The notes under the pieces: model-generated
Told to the model about the DNA's origin: nothing
The model's database searches: none
Seen by the model: only the letters and a program-made list of their open reading frames with translations
Program-made: the position numbers and the translations under genes
Shown here: positions 1-8,074 of the stretch, one piece after another
Numbering within the stretch: the first letter of the stretch is position 1
How the letters are laid out: every line of letters starts with the position of its first letter
Source: DASUFH01 sp036274645
Lineage (GTDB): Bacteria > Acidobacteriota > Terriglobia > 20CM-2-55-15
Reading direction: 5' to 3'
Assembly (NCBI GenBank): GCA_036274645.1
Contig: DASUFH010000423.1
Span: 1 to 21,933, forward strand
Length of the DNA: 21,933 nucleotides

Positions 1-2301
1 GACGGCTTCACCGAGAATATTGATCCCGCCGTACCTGGCATCGGACACGTAGGCTCCGCCCTGTCTAGAAACGGTCAGGCGATAGCGGGCCGGGGCAACA
101 TCCCGAAGGACAAACGCCCCGGAATCGGACAACATTTGCGCATTCACACTGCTGACCGGAAGGTTGTCGGCCGGGGTAAGGCTGATCCGCATCGACTGGG
201 CGCGAAAATTTTCAGGCGCCTGACTTTCCGTGTAGATCTGCCCGACCACGTCGACGCCCTGGCGCAGATCCAGCGCCAGATTATCGACGTTTCCGCCACC
301 CACGTCCAGACGCATGTTGGTGGAGACGGTCGCGCCGCCAACGCGGCCGGACGCGTACAGATAGTAGGACCCGGGAATTACATCCCGAATCTGAAAGGAT
401 CCATCGCGATTGGTCGTGGCGCGGGCCTGCTGTCCGGCGCCCCCGACCGGATTCGCGCCGCCGCGACCGGAGCCACCGGTAGCGCCACGACCGGCGCCGT
501 TGACTGCGCCGCCCGCGCCGGGCGCGCCGCCGCGACCACCCCGTCCGGGTCCCTGTGCGGCCGCGAAGTCGTTGCCACGCCCACCGCCACCGCGACCACC
601 TCCAGTGGTTGCGCCGCCACGGGCACCGCCGCTTCCTGTCGCGCCACCCCGGCCGCCCCCGCTGCCCGCATTCGTGCTGAAACCGATCGGCAGCAGGATG
701 ATCTGCGCGCTGACGGCGGTATTGTTGGCGCCGCCGCCATTTGCGTTTCCTCGGGTGTTTCCACCACGGCCGCCGCGGCCGGCGTTGGCCTGCGACGAAT
801 CCGCGCCGCGTCCCGTCTGGCCATTCGTCTGGCCGCGAGCGCCATTGCCGGACGACGTCGCGCCTCTGGTCCCCGACTGGCCGCCCCGCGCGCTCTGCGC
901 GCCTCCCGCGGTGGTCGAGCCTCCGCGAGTCTGCCCCCGTCCACCGGTCCCTCCACCGGTGGCGCCCCCAATTCCACCGCTCCGCGATCCGGCGCCGCCG
1001 CGCTGCGTGGTCTGACTTAACTGCGTGGGAAGTTCCGTTCTCGGCGCGATCGCGGCGGGAACCGTGACCTTTCCACTGACGGTGACGGTCGTTATTGGCC
1101 GCATGATGATGTCGATGCCGCGCACATCCGATCCACCGGGAACGCTCACCGCCACCGCCTGGGCGGGATCCACGCTGCCCGGATAAAACGACGGCACATA
1201 CACGAACGATGGCGGCTCCGGTTCGGCCTGAGCTTCTCCGCGTCCGCGGTTGTTTCCGCGGCCGGTCGTATTTCCGCGACCGGTATTCCCGCCGCGATTG
1301 CCGCGCCCGCGCGCAACGCTCACCGGTTCCGCGGTCGAAGGCCCGATCTCCGCCTGCGCGGCGGTCGGGCGCGCCAGCACAAAGTACTCACCGGGGTTCA
1401 GATAAGGAACCCGATACTCGCCGATATCATTGGTCTGGGCCGTCTTGCCGGCAACGAGAGCGCGCTGACCGTTCCGGTACTCCGTCGAGTACACCTGCAC
1501 CTGCGCGCCGCTGAGGGGATAGCCATCCTGATCGCTGACTGTGCCGGCGACCACGCCGCCGGTCACCAGTTGAAAGTCCACCGTGACGTAGCCACCCGGG
1601 GTGACGGTAACCGGAGTTCCTGGACCGTCAAAAACCTGCTGACCATATTCCTGGGTCAGAAAACCATCCGCGGACGCCGAAACCCGATACTCGCCGGGCT
1701 CGATGTTGGTGAAGGAATACTGGCCGGTGTTGTCGGTCTGCGCTGTTCTGGTCGCGTTTCCACCCCCGCCACCGCCACCGCGCCCGCCACCACCACGTCC
1801 GCCCCCCCCGTCAATTGCCCCACTTGCCGTAGTTCCACGCGCGCCGCCGCCACCGGTCGTCCCGCGGGCGCCTCCAGTGGCAGTCCCACGTCCTGTGGTG
1901 GTCCCTCCGGCCCCGCCAATGACTCCGGGGCCGCCGGTCGTTGTTGAAGCGCCGCCACGACCCGTCGGCAGCGTATTGGGTGTCTGAGTCCCGAAACTGT
2001 CGAGCGATTGCGGGTTGTTGACGCCTCCGGCGCCGGCGCCACTCCCCCGGTTTCCCTGGTTAACGCGGCGAAGGGTAATGGAAGCGCGCTTCACCGCGAC
2101 ACCGGCGCCGGCCTGAATCACATTGCCGGTGACGGTTCCACGATCGAGCGAAGTCGTGGTGATCCGGGAAGAGGAAATTCCACGTTGCGACGGAGTCCCT
2201 CCCCGCGACGACTGCGGCGTTCCGCGCTGCGGAGCGCCGGCCAACACGATGGGAATGAACAGGGTCGCAGCGACGAAGATGGATTTCCCGCTGATAGTCA
2301 T
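1..2301 (-). CDS. Exported carboxypeptidase-regulatory-like repeat protein with Gly/Arg-rich inserts (C-terminus cut by window edge)
   Basis: An open frame runs from ATG at 2301 to the left edge without a stop, giving 767 visible codons. A Shine-Dalgarno-like AAGGAAA lies about 9 nt before the ATG. Residues 1-22 look like a signal peptide: Lys6, then a hydrophobic stretch, then Ala-Gly-Ala. At least four beta-sandwich units of the carboxypeptidase regulatory / CNA-B type are recognisable by their closing motifs: NTGQYSFTNIEPGEYRV (about 192-208), NDIGEYRVPYLNPGEY (about 292-307), NRDGSFQIRDVIPGSYYL (about 632-649) and DSGAFVLRDVAPARYRL (about 727-743). A YPGSVDPAQAVAVSVPGG segment followed by RGIDI is, from my knowledge of the family, typical of secreted Acidobacteriota proteins. 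Long Gly/Arg/Thr/Ala-rich tracts (about 80-185 and 431-624) interrupt units 1 and 3. Role unknown; probably a cell-envelope or adhesin-like protein. It follows ftsZ on the same strand, separated by a weak terminator. Confidence 0.8.
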   Translation of the reverse strand, partial: MTISGKSIFVAATLFIPIVLAGAPQRGTPQSSRGGTPSQRGISSSRITTTSLDRGTVTGNVIQAGAGVAVKRASITLRRVNQGNRGSGAGAGGVNNPQSLDSFGTQTPNTLPTGRGGASTTTGGPGVIGGAGGTTTGRGTATGGARGTTGGGGARGTTASGAIDGGGGRGGGGRGGGGGGGNATRTAQTDNTGQYSFTNIEPGEYRVSASADGFLTQEYGQQVFDGPGTPVTVTPGGYVTVDFQLVTGGVVAGTVSDQDGYPLSGAQVQVYSTEYRNGQRALVAGKTAQTNDIGEYRVPYLNPGEYFVLARPTAAQAEIGPSTAEPVSVARGRGNRGGNTGRGNTTGRGNNRGRGEAQAEPEPPSFVYVPSFYPGSVDPAQAVAVSVPGGSDVRGIDIIMRPITTVTVSGKVTVPAAIAPRTELPTQLSQTTQRGGAGSRSGGIGGATGGGTGGRGQTRGGSTTAGGAQSARGGQSGTRGATSSGNGARGQTNGQTGRGADSSQANAGRGGRGGNTRGNANGGGANNTAVSAQIILLPIGFSTNAGSGGGRGGATGSGGARGGATTGGGRGGGGRGNDFAAAQGPGRGGRGGAPGAGGAVNGAGRGATGGSGRGGANPVGGAGQQARATTNRDGSFQIRDVIPGSYYLYASGRVGGATVSTNMRLDVGGGNVDNLALDLRQGVDVVGQIYTESQAPENFRAQSMRISLTPADNLPVSSVNAQMLSDSGAFVLRDVAPARYRLTVSRQGGAYVSDARYGGINILGEAV

Positions 2302-2340
2302 TACCCGATTTCCTTAAGTTCATTAGGGTAACGACAGGGG

Positions 2341-2371
2341 AAAAGGGCGTTGTTAAAAGATGTAAACGCCC
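2341..2371 (-). terminator. Weak intrinsic-terminator-like hairpin after ftsZ
   Basis: On the minus strand GGGCGTT (2371-2365) pairs perfectly with AACGCCC (2351-2345) across a 13-nt loop and is followed directly by TTTT (2344-2341), then CCCC. A 7-bp stem with only four Us is marginal. It lies 48 nt past the ftsZ stop and before the next minus-strand start, the right place for the end of the dcw transcript. Confidence 0.42.
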
Positions 2372-2378
2372 TCGCCAA
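2350..2378 (-). promoter_or_regulatory. Possible promoter for the exported repeat protein
   Basis: On the minus strand TTGGCG (2378-2373) is followed 17 nt later by TAACAA (2355-2350). Spacing is ideal, but the -10 matches the sigma-70 consensus at only three of six positions. It overlaps the terminator-like hairpin after ftsZ. Predicted from sequence only. Confidence 0.25.
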
Positions 2379-2418
2379 AACCCAGCGGATAACTACAAAA
2401 CAATCCTTTTACAACCAG

Positions 2419-3534
2419 CTATTTACGCCGGATGAAAGCCGGAATATCCAACTCGCTTTCCGGCCCCATGGAGATCGGCGCGCGCCCGCCGGCCGCAGCG
2501 CCCGCCGCAGCGGCCATGACGGGCTCGGGCCGCCGCTCGAAACCGGTCGCGATGACCGTTATCTTGACTTCATCTTTCATGTTCTCGTCCAGCACAGCGC
2601 CAAAAATAATGTTGGCTTCGGGGTCGGCGGCATCGTGGATGAGTTCCGACGCTTCACTGATCTCGTGCAGGAGGAGATCGCGTCCTCCGGTAATGTTGAT
2701 CAACACCCCGCGCGCTCCCTGAATCGAACCGTCCTCCAGCAGGCGGCTCGAAATGGCTTTCTTGGCCGCTTCCACCGCGCGGTTCTCGCCGGCGGCGGCG
2801 CCGGTACCCATCAGCGCCATTCCCATTCCCTGCATCACGGTCTTGACATCCGCAAAATCGAGGTTGATGAGGCCCGGCACGATAATGAGATCCGAAATGC
2901 CCTGAACGGCCTGACGCAGGATGTCGTCGGCAATGCGAAACGCGTCGAACAGACTGGTTCCGCGCTCCAGTGTCGCCAGCAACCGCTCGTTGGGAATCGT
3001 GATGACGGTATCCACAGCGCCTTTCAACTCGGCCAGACCGCGCTCGGCCTGCGCCAGGCGCCGCTTGCCTTCGAACGCAAACGGCTTGGTCACCACCGCC
3101 ACAGTCAATGCGTCGAGCTCGGCCGCGAGACTGGCCAGGATCGGCGCGGCGCCGGTTCCCGTTCCGCCGCCAAGCCCGGTGGTGACGAAAACCATGTCTG
3201 CGCCCTCGAGCGACTCAATGAGTTTCTCGGTGTCTTCCAGCGCCGCCTGCCGGCCGATTTCGGGATTGGCGCCGGCGCCGAGACCTTTGGTCAGCTTGGC
3301 GCCGATCTGAATCTTGACCGGGGCCTTCGACTGCTTCAGCGCCTGCACGTCGGTGTTGGCGACAAGGAATTCGACACCGTCGAGTCCCGCATCGATCATG
3401 CGGTTGACAGCGTTGGAGCCGCCCCCTCCAACACCGATCACCTTGATACAGGCGCCCAGCCGTATGCCCTCATCAAACAGGAACCGGATTGCCGTTTCGG
3501 GGCTTGGAGCCCCATTGGATCTTCTGTCAGCCAT
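2419..3534 (-). CDS. ftsZ: Cell division GTPase FtsZ
   Basis: Tubulin-like GTPase that polymerises into the Z-ring and recruits the division machinery. The 371-residue protein shows the nucleotide-binding segment KVIGVGGGGSNAVNRM (31-46), the tubulin signature GGGTGTG (122-128), the T7 synergy-loop motif NLDFADV (224-230) and the conserved C-terminal peptide DIPAFIRRK at its end, which binds FtsA in relatives. The linker before that peptide is short (about 30-40 residues, Ala/Gly-rich). The ATG is preceded by a strong AAGGGGAGG that overlaps the TAA of ftsA; the gap is 11 nt, so the two genes are likely translationally coupled. About 20 residues precede the usual conserved start region. Last gene of the cluster. 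Confidence 0.98.
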   Translation of the reverse strand: MADRRSNGAPSPETAIRFLFDEGIRLGACIKVIGVGGGGSNAVNRMIDAGLDGVEFLVANTDVQALKQSKAPVKIQIGAKLTKGLGAGANPEIGRQAALEDTEKLIESLEGADMVFVTTGLGGGTGTGAAPILASLAAELDALTVAVVTKPFAFEGKRRLAQAERGLAELKGAVDTVITIPNERLLATLERGTSLFDAFRIADDILRQAVQGISDLIIVPGLINLDFADVKTVMQGMGMALMGTGAAAGENRAVEAAKKAISSRLLEDGSIQGARGVLINITGGRDLLLHEISEASELIHDAADPEANIIFGAVLDENMKDEVKITVIATGFERRPEPVMAAAAGAAAGGRAPISMGPESELDIPAFIRRK

Positions 3535-3545
3535 TACGCCTCCCC

Positions 3546-4775
3546 TTAAATAAATGTCCGGAGCTTTGCCACGAGTTTCTTGAATCCCGTTTCCGTCTGT
3601 TCACGGAAGTCCCGCAATTTGTTCCGCCGCTCCCCGTAAAGAACCAGCCCCGCGACCGTGGCGAACTCCGGTCCATGCAGCTCGGAAATACGGGATTCGC
3701 GGATGAACGCCGGATTTGTTCCCAGCCGAACGGGCAAATCCAGAATGTGTTCGGCCAGCTCCGGCAGTCCTCGAAGCAGCGCTCCACCGCCGGTCAACAC
3801 CGCCCCCGCGCCGGCCTGACGCTCGTATCCGGCGCTGCGAAGTTCGTTGCGGACGAGGAACATGATTTCCTCGGCGCGGGGCTGCAGGATGTCGGCGAGC
3901 ACCTGTTCACCAATGGGCCGGGGCTGCCGAGACCCGACTCCCGCAACCTCGAAGACGTTGTCCGGGCTTCCCATCGACGAAACCGCGCAGCCATGTTCGC
4001 GCTTGATGCGCTCCGCTTCGGGCAGGCCGGTGCGGAGGCCGACCGCAATGTCGTTGGTAAAATGTTCGCTGCCGAGCGGCAATACGACGGAGTGACGGAT
4101 AGCCCCACGGTGGTAAACGGCCACGCTCGTCGTGCTCCCGCCGATATCCACCAGCACCACGCCGAGTTCACGTTCGTCGTCGCCCAGAACCGCCTCACCG
4201 GCGGCAATCGGATCGAGCACCGTATCGCCGACCAGCAACCCGCTGCGATTCACGGCGGTAACGATGTTTTCGGCGGCCGTGCGGGAACTGGTCACGATAT
4301 GCGTGTTGACTTCCAGCCGCGCGCCCCGCATTCCGAGCGGATCCGTGATCCCGTTCTGATCATCGACCGTGAACTCCTGCGGCAGGATATGAACGATCAC
4401 CCGGTCCGGCGCGAGCGCCACGGCGCGGGCAATCTCCGTCGCCCGCCCGATGTCCGCCGCGCCAATCTCCCGTACGGTCGGGGGAACGGCGGTTGCGCCG
4501 CTGGAGTTGAAGCTCTTGATGTGCGGACCGGAAAGGCCGACGTAGACCTGTTCGACGTCGCAGCCCGCCATGGCTTCCGCCGCGGCCACGCTCTTCTTGA
4601 TGGACTCGACGGTCGCATCCAGGTGCACCACGACGCCACGCTTCAATCCCTTCGATTCGGCGACACCGAGCCCGATGGGTTCCAGACCGGTGTCGCCGGC
4701 CAGAGCGATCAGCGTTGAGACCTTCGTCGAACCGATATCGAGGCCTACAATGCGTTTCTTTTCTCGCTGCGCCAT
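3546..4775 (-). CDS. ftsA: Cell division actin-like ATPase FtsA
   Basis: Actin-fold protein that tethers FtsZ to the inner membrane and links it to later divisome proteins. The 409 residues include phosphate-1 GLDIGSTKV (11-19), the FtsA-specific 1C subdomain (about 84-165), phosphate-2 VLVDIGGSTTSV (207-218) and the adenosine motif LTGGGALLRG (327-336). The C-terminal GFKKLVAKLRTFI is an amphipathic helix of the membrane-targeting type. The ATG has AAAGGTG just upstream. Its first 31 nt overlap the 3' end of ftsQ, and ftsZ follows after 11 nt, the classic ftsQAZ order. Confidence 0.97.
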   Translation of the reverse strand: MAQREKKRIVGLDIGSTKVSTLIALAGDTGLEPIGLGVAESKGLKRGVVVHLDATVESIKKSVAAAEAMAGCDVEQVYVGLSGPHIKSFNSSGATAVPPTVREIGAADIGRATEIARAVALAPDRVIVHILPQEFTVDDQNGITDPLGMRGARLEVNTHIVTSSRTAAENIVTAVNRSGLLVGDTVLDPIAAGEAVLGDDERELGVVLVDIGGSTTSVAVYHRGAIRHSVVLPLGSEHFTNDIAVGLRTGLPEAERIKREHGCAVSSMGSPDNVFEVAGVGSRQPRPIGEQVLADILQPRAEEIMFLVRNELRSAGYERQAGAGAVLTGGGALLRGLPELAEHILDLPVRLGTNPAFIRESRISELHGPEFATVAGLVLYGERRNKLRDFREQTETGFKKLVAKLRTFI

Positions 4776-5533
4776 TTCACCTTTCCACTCGAACCATCGC
4801 CATCCGCTGTCATCCGGATCACCACCTGATCGCGAAATCGCAAATCCACCATTGCCGCTTCCGGATACTGCCGCCGGATCTCGGCCTTGAGGCGCTGATA
4901 GCGGACCCAGCGGGCGCGAAAGTCCTCGCTGCCCAGATTCACCAGCATGGGATCGTTGTTGGCGACCACATACACGTTGCCCCCGTTCTCCGCGATGCGA
5001 ACCTCCGATAGTCCGACCGCGCCCAGTTCCGACAGGGTTCTCATGTAGGTCTCGGCCCGGCCGCGGTTCCCCTCGGGATCGTCGAGGCGCATTCCATCGA
5101 GAACGGGAAAACTGAAGTCCTCGTCCGCTTCCGGAGCTTCCAGGAGCACGCCCTCGATGTCGAACCGGCGCGTCTCGCCGTTTACCCGGGCCAGACCGAC
5201 CGGTTCGCGTTCCACGATCTTGATGGTGATCTGATCGGGCAGTATCCGCTCGACCAGCGCGTGCCGGACCCAGCGCAACTCCTCGATGCGAGCGCGCACA
5301 CCGTCCAGGTCCACGGCGAAAACGTTCATGCCCATCTCGAAGCCGTCGCCTCCGGCGGCGGCCAGCACCTGGGTTTCGGTCACATGTTTCAGTCCCTGGG
5401 GCACCAGCCTGCGGACTTCAAATCGGGATGATGTTCGCAGGTACCGGACGGTGGCGTAAGACGTCCAACCGAGGGCGACGATGACGACCGCGCCGGCGAA
5501 AAACCGCAGGGACAGAAGAATTTTCGCTTTCAT
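4745..5533 (-). CDS. ftsQ: Cell division protein FtsQ/DivIB
   Basis: Bitopic divisome protein that connects early and late division proteins with FtsL and FtsB. The 262-residue sequence has a short basic N-terminus, one transmembrane helix (about 8-28), a POTRA domain (about 36-107, including FEVRRLVPQG and the closing LPDQITIKIVEREP) and a following beta domain. The sequence diverges, as usual for FtsQ, so the call rests on topology, POTRA pattern and position before ftsA. The start is ATG, in an ATGA overlap with the murC stop, with TGGAGG 5 nt upstream. It overlaps ftsA by 31 nt. No murB or ddl lies between murC and ftsQ. Confidence 0.93.
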   Translation of the reverse strand: MKAKILLSLRFFAGAVVIVALGWTSYATVRYLRTSSRFEVRRLVPQGLKHVTETQVLAAAGGDGFEMGMNVFAVDLDGVRARIEELRWVRHALVERILPDQITIKIVEREPVGLARVNGETRRFDIEGVLLEAPEADEDFSFPVLDGMRLDDPEGNRGRAETYMRTLSELGAVGLSEVRIAENGGNVYVVANNDPMLVNLGSEDFRARWVRYQRLKAEIRRQYPEAAMVDLRFRDQVVIRMTADGDGSSGKVKWRSEKRNAL

Positions 5534-6900
5534 ACGGCCTCCAGATTTGCGGCGCTCAGCATGTCGGCCAGCCGGGTCACACTGCCGGCGCCCATGACCA
5601 CGATGGCGTCACCGGCCCGGGCGTGCGTCGCAAGATAAGAGATAATCGATTCGTTATCGGGGAAGTAGCGGGCGTCCCGGCCCAGGCTCCGCATCCGCTC
5701 AACGAGAGCCGGCGTCGACACGCCTTCGATCGGGGCCTCCCCCGCCGGGTAAATATCCAGCAGGATGGCGGTATCCGCCAGGTCGAAGGCCCGGGCAAAA
5801 TCTTCGAACAGGTGAAATGTGCGGGTGAACCGGTGCGGCTGGAAGACGGCGAAGATCCGCTGGAACTCCCCGGACCTCGCCGCCGCGAGCGTCGCCTGGA
5901 TTTCCGTGGGATGATGCGCATAGTCGTCGATCACCGTCACGGAGTCGCGCCGCTTGATCTGAAAACGCCGCTCCACCCCTTCGAACCCTTCCAGCGCCGC
6001 GGCAATCACGTCCGGCTCCACGCCGATATCGCGCGTGGCGGCGAACGCGGCGGCCGCGTTCAACACGTTGTGCGCGCCCGGCACCTTCAGACGCAACGGC
6101 TGCGCGCGACCTCCTTCAAACCGGAGGGTGAAGGACGATCCGAGTTTTTCGAGGACGCTGCCTTCAATCGAGACGTCCGCGCCGGCCTGGGCTCCGTAGG
6201 TGACCATTCGCCGTTTGACCCGGGGGATCAGGGTCTGCACGGCCGGATCGTCAAGACACAACACGGCGGATCCATAAAACGGAACTTTGTTGACGAACGA
6301 CAGGAACGCGGACTGGATCTCGTCCAGGTCGCTGTAGTAATCGAGGTGATCGGGCTCGATGTTCGTCACGACGGCAATCGTCGGCGACAACATCAGGAAC
6401 GAACCGTCGCTCTCATCCGCCTCCAGCACGATCGTGTCCCCTTTTCCCAGTCTCGCGTTGCTTCCGATGGTGTTCAGCCGCCCGCCCACCACGATCGTGG
6501 GATCGCGGCCATCCCGGTCCAGCACGGTCGCCACCATCGACGTCGTGGTGGTCTTGCCATGAGTTCCCGCCACGCAAATGCTGTATTTCAGGCGCGCCAG
6601 TTCCGCGAGCATCTCCGCCCGCGCGATGACGGGAATCTTTCGCGCCTTCGCTTCGGTGATCTCGGGATTGTCGGGACGCACGGCGGACGATTTCACAACC
6701 ACATGCGCGCCCTCAATATTCTCCGCGGCGTGCTCCTGGAACACCCGAGCCCCAAGACGCTCCAGCGCGGCGGTAATCGCAGTCGGACGCGGATCGGATC
6801 CTGAAACCCGGTAGCCGAGATTGAGCAGGACCTCGGCAATCCCACTCATGCCGATACCTCCGATACCGACGAAGTGCACATGCTGGATTCGCTTAAACAT
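5530..6900 (-). CDS. murC: UDP-N-acetylmuramate--L-alanine ligase MurC
   Basis: Cytoplasmic ATP-dependent ligase adding L-alanine to UDP-MurNAc, the first stem-peptide step. The 456-residue protein has the N-terminal nucleotide-binding region HFVGIGGIGMSGIAEVL (9-25), the Mur ligase P-loop GTHGKTTTT (112-120), EADESDGSF in the central domain and DDYAHHPTEI in the C-terminal region, all typical of MurC. ATG at 6900 fits the family start, but the SD is weak (CGGATC). A near-copy of the start region lies 69 nt upstream, making a short in-frame open reading frame that ends 9 nt before the murC ATG. The 3' end overlaps ftsQ by ATGA. Confidence 0.97.
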   Translation of the reverse strand: MFKRIQHVHFVGIGGIGMSGIAEVLLNLGYRVSGSDPRPTAITAALERLGARVFQEHAAENIEGAHVVVKSSAVRPDNPEITEAKARKIPVIARAEMLAELARLKYSICVAGTHGKTTTTSMVATVLDRDGRDPTIVVGGRLNTIGSNARLGKGDTIVLEADESDGSFLMLSPTIAVVTNIEPDHLDYYSDLDEIQSAFLSFVNKVPFYGSAVLCLDDPAVQTLIPRVKRRMVTYGAQAGADVSIEGSVLEKLGSSFTLRFEGGRAQPLRLKVPGAHNVLNAAAAFAATRDIGVEPDVIAAALEGFEGVERRFQIKRRDSVTVIDDYAHHPTEIQATLAAARSGEFQRIFAVFQPHRFTRTFHLFEDFARAFDLADTAILLDIYPAGEAPIEGVSTPALVERMRSLGRDARYFPDNESIISYLATHARAGDAIVVMGAGSVTRLADMLSAANLEAV

Positions 6901-6976
6901 GATCCGTGGTCACTCTTGTGTCCGTGTGTCCAAACCGGCTGAAAACATCTGCTGGATTCGCTCAACCATGATCCGT
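6881..6976 (-). repeat. Direct duplication of the murC translation-start region
   Basis: Positions 6881-6907 (around the murC ATG) and 6950-6976 (just after the murG stop) match at 25 of 27 bases. Each copy holds CGGATC, an ATG and the following codons for M-x-x-R-I-Q. The offset is 69 nt, exactly 23 codons, so the copies are in the same frame. The mismatches change codons 2 and 3 (Phe-Lys to Val-Glu). Confidence 0.85.
6910..6969 (-). other. Possible 19-codon leader ORF upstream of murC
   Basis: Starting at the duplicated ATG (6969), a frame encodes MVERIQQMFSAGLDTRTQE and ends in TGA at 6912-6910. Nine bases separate the murG TAG from this ATG, and nine bases (one mismatch) separate its TGA from the murC ATG. 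It may be a translated coupling peptide or simply the remnant of a tandem duplication of the murC 5' end. No strong SD is seen; GGAGGG lies about 20 nt upstream. Confidence 0.3.
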
Positions 6977-6978
6977 CG

Positions 6979-8064
6979 CTATTGACGCCCTCCGCGCAGG
7001 GCTATTGCCTGCTCCGCCAGATCGGCGATCCGGGACTCGGCGTCCAGCACGGCCAGCCGGCGCGCGCTTCGTTCCATCGCCACCAGCCGGTCGTGGTCGG
7101 AAAGCAATTCACGCACAACGCGGGCGAATCGCTCTCCGGTCAGTTCGGCGTTTTCGATCATGACGGCGGCCCCTTCCGACTCCATGCCGCGCGCGTTGGC
7201 GCGCTGGTGATCGTCCGCTGCAAACGGCAGCGGCACGAGAATGGCGGCGCGGCCGGACGCCTTGATTTCCGAGATCGTGGTCATGCCCGCGCGCGATACG
7301 ATCAGGTCCGCCGCCGCATAGTGCTCGTAGATGTTGTCGAGAAACGCGCGCGCGTCCGCGTCAAATCCCGCCTCGCTGTAGGCGCGGCGCGCGTCTTCGA
7401 GCTGGCGGGCGCCGGTCTGGTGCGTAAAACAGATTTTGTCCTTCCAGTCGGCGAGCCACGGGAGGCTTTCCACCACCGCGTTGTTGATCGCCTGCGCGCC
7501 CTGACTGCCGCCAAAAACCAGCACCCGGTAAGGCGGCCGGTGTTCCTTCGGCCCGATGGCTTTGAACTGCGGACGGATGGGATTTCCCGTGACGCGCGCC
7601 TTCGCGCCGAACCGCGCAACCGTCCGCGGATCGGTGACGGCAACGAAGTCCATCCACCGACCCAGCGTGCGGTTGGCGAGTCCGGGAATCGCGTTCTGCT
7701 CCATGATCATGCGGGGGAACCCGCTGATGATTGCCGCGCCCATCATAGGAAACGACGCATAACCTCCCACTCCGATCACAATCGACGGCTGAAACTCCTT
7801 CAGAATCCGGCGCGCCTCGAAGAGGCTTTTCACCGCGGCAACAATATTCCGCGCGGCTTTCTTCCAGCTCACACGGTTGATGCCGCCGACCGGAAGCAGG
7901 CGCAACGGAAAACCCTCGGCCGGCACGACCTTCGCTTCGATTCCCTGCTCCGCTCCCACAAACAGAACCTCGCACCCGGGATGACGCCGCTGAAGCTCCC
8001 GCGCCACCGCAATCCCGGGAAACAAATGACCGCCGGTTCCGCCGCCCGCGATGATGGCTTTCAT
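6979..8064 (-). CDS. murG: Lipid II synthase MurG (undecaprenyl-PP-MurNAc-pentapeptide N-acetylglucosaminyltransferase)
   Basis: GT28-family glycosyltransferase that adds GlcNAc to lipid I at the inner face of the membrane, giving lipid II. The 361-residue protein has the glycine loop GGGTGGHLFPGIAVA (7-21), a second glycine loop GVGGYASFP, the EQNAIPGLANR motif, FGGSQGAQAIN at the start of the UDP-binding domain, SRAGMTTISEI, and PLPFAADDHQRANA with the donor-binding region. ATG at 8064 lies 10 nt after the ftsW stop, so coupling is likely. Its TAG stop is followed 9 nt later by the duplicated murC start. Confidence 0.97.
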   Translation of the reverse strand: MKAIIAGGGTGGHLFPGIAVARELQRRHPGCEVLFVGAEQGIEAKVVPAEGFPLRLLPVGGINRVSWKKAARNIVAAVKSLFEARRILKEFQPSIVIGVGGYASFPMMGAAIISGFPRMIMEQNAIPGLANRTLGRWMDFVAVTDPRTVARFGAKARVTGNPIRPQFKAIGPKEHRPPYRVLVFGGSQGAQAINNAVVESLPWLADWKDKICFTHQTGARQLEDARRAYSEAGFDADARAFLDNIYEHYAAADLIVSRAGMTTISEIKASGRAAILVPLPFAADDHQRANARGMESEGAAVMIENAELTGERFARVVRELLSDHDRLVAMERSARRLAVLDAESRIADLAEQAIALRGGRQ

Positions 8065-8074
8065 GAATCCCAGA

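Noticed and set aside
136..1020. 294- and 201-codon plus-strand frames rich in Ala/Arg or Pro
   Set aside because: Both are complements of the Gly-rich tract of the minus-strand exported protein, whose frame has a signal peptide, repeated domains and an SD.
2350..4718. Two plus-strand frames of about 400 codons opposite ftsZ and ftsA
   Set aside because: Antisense shadows of clearly conserved genes, with no SD-backed start and no domain.
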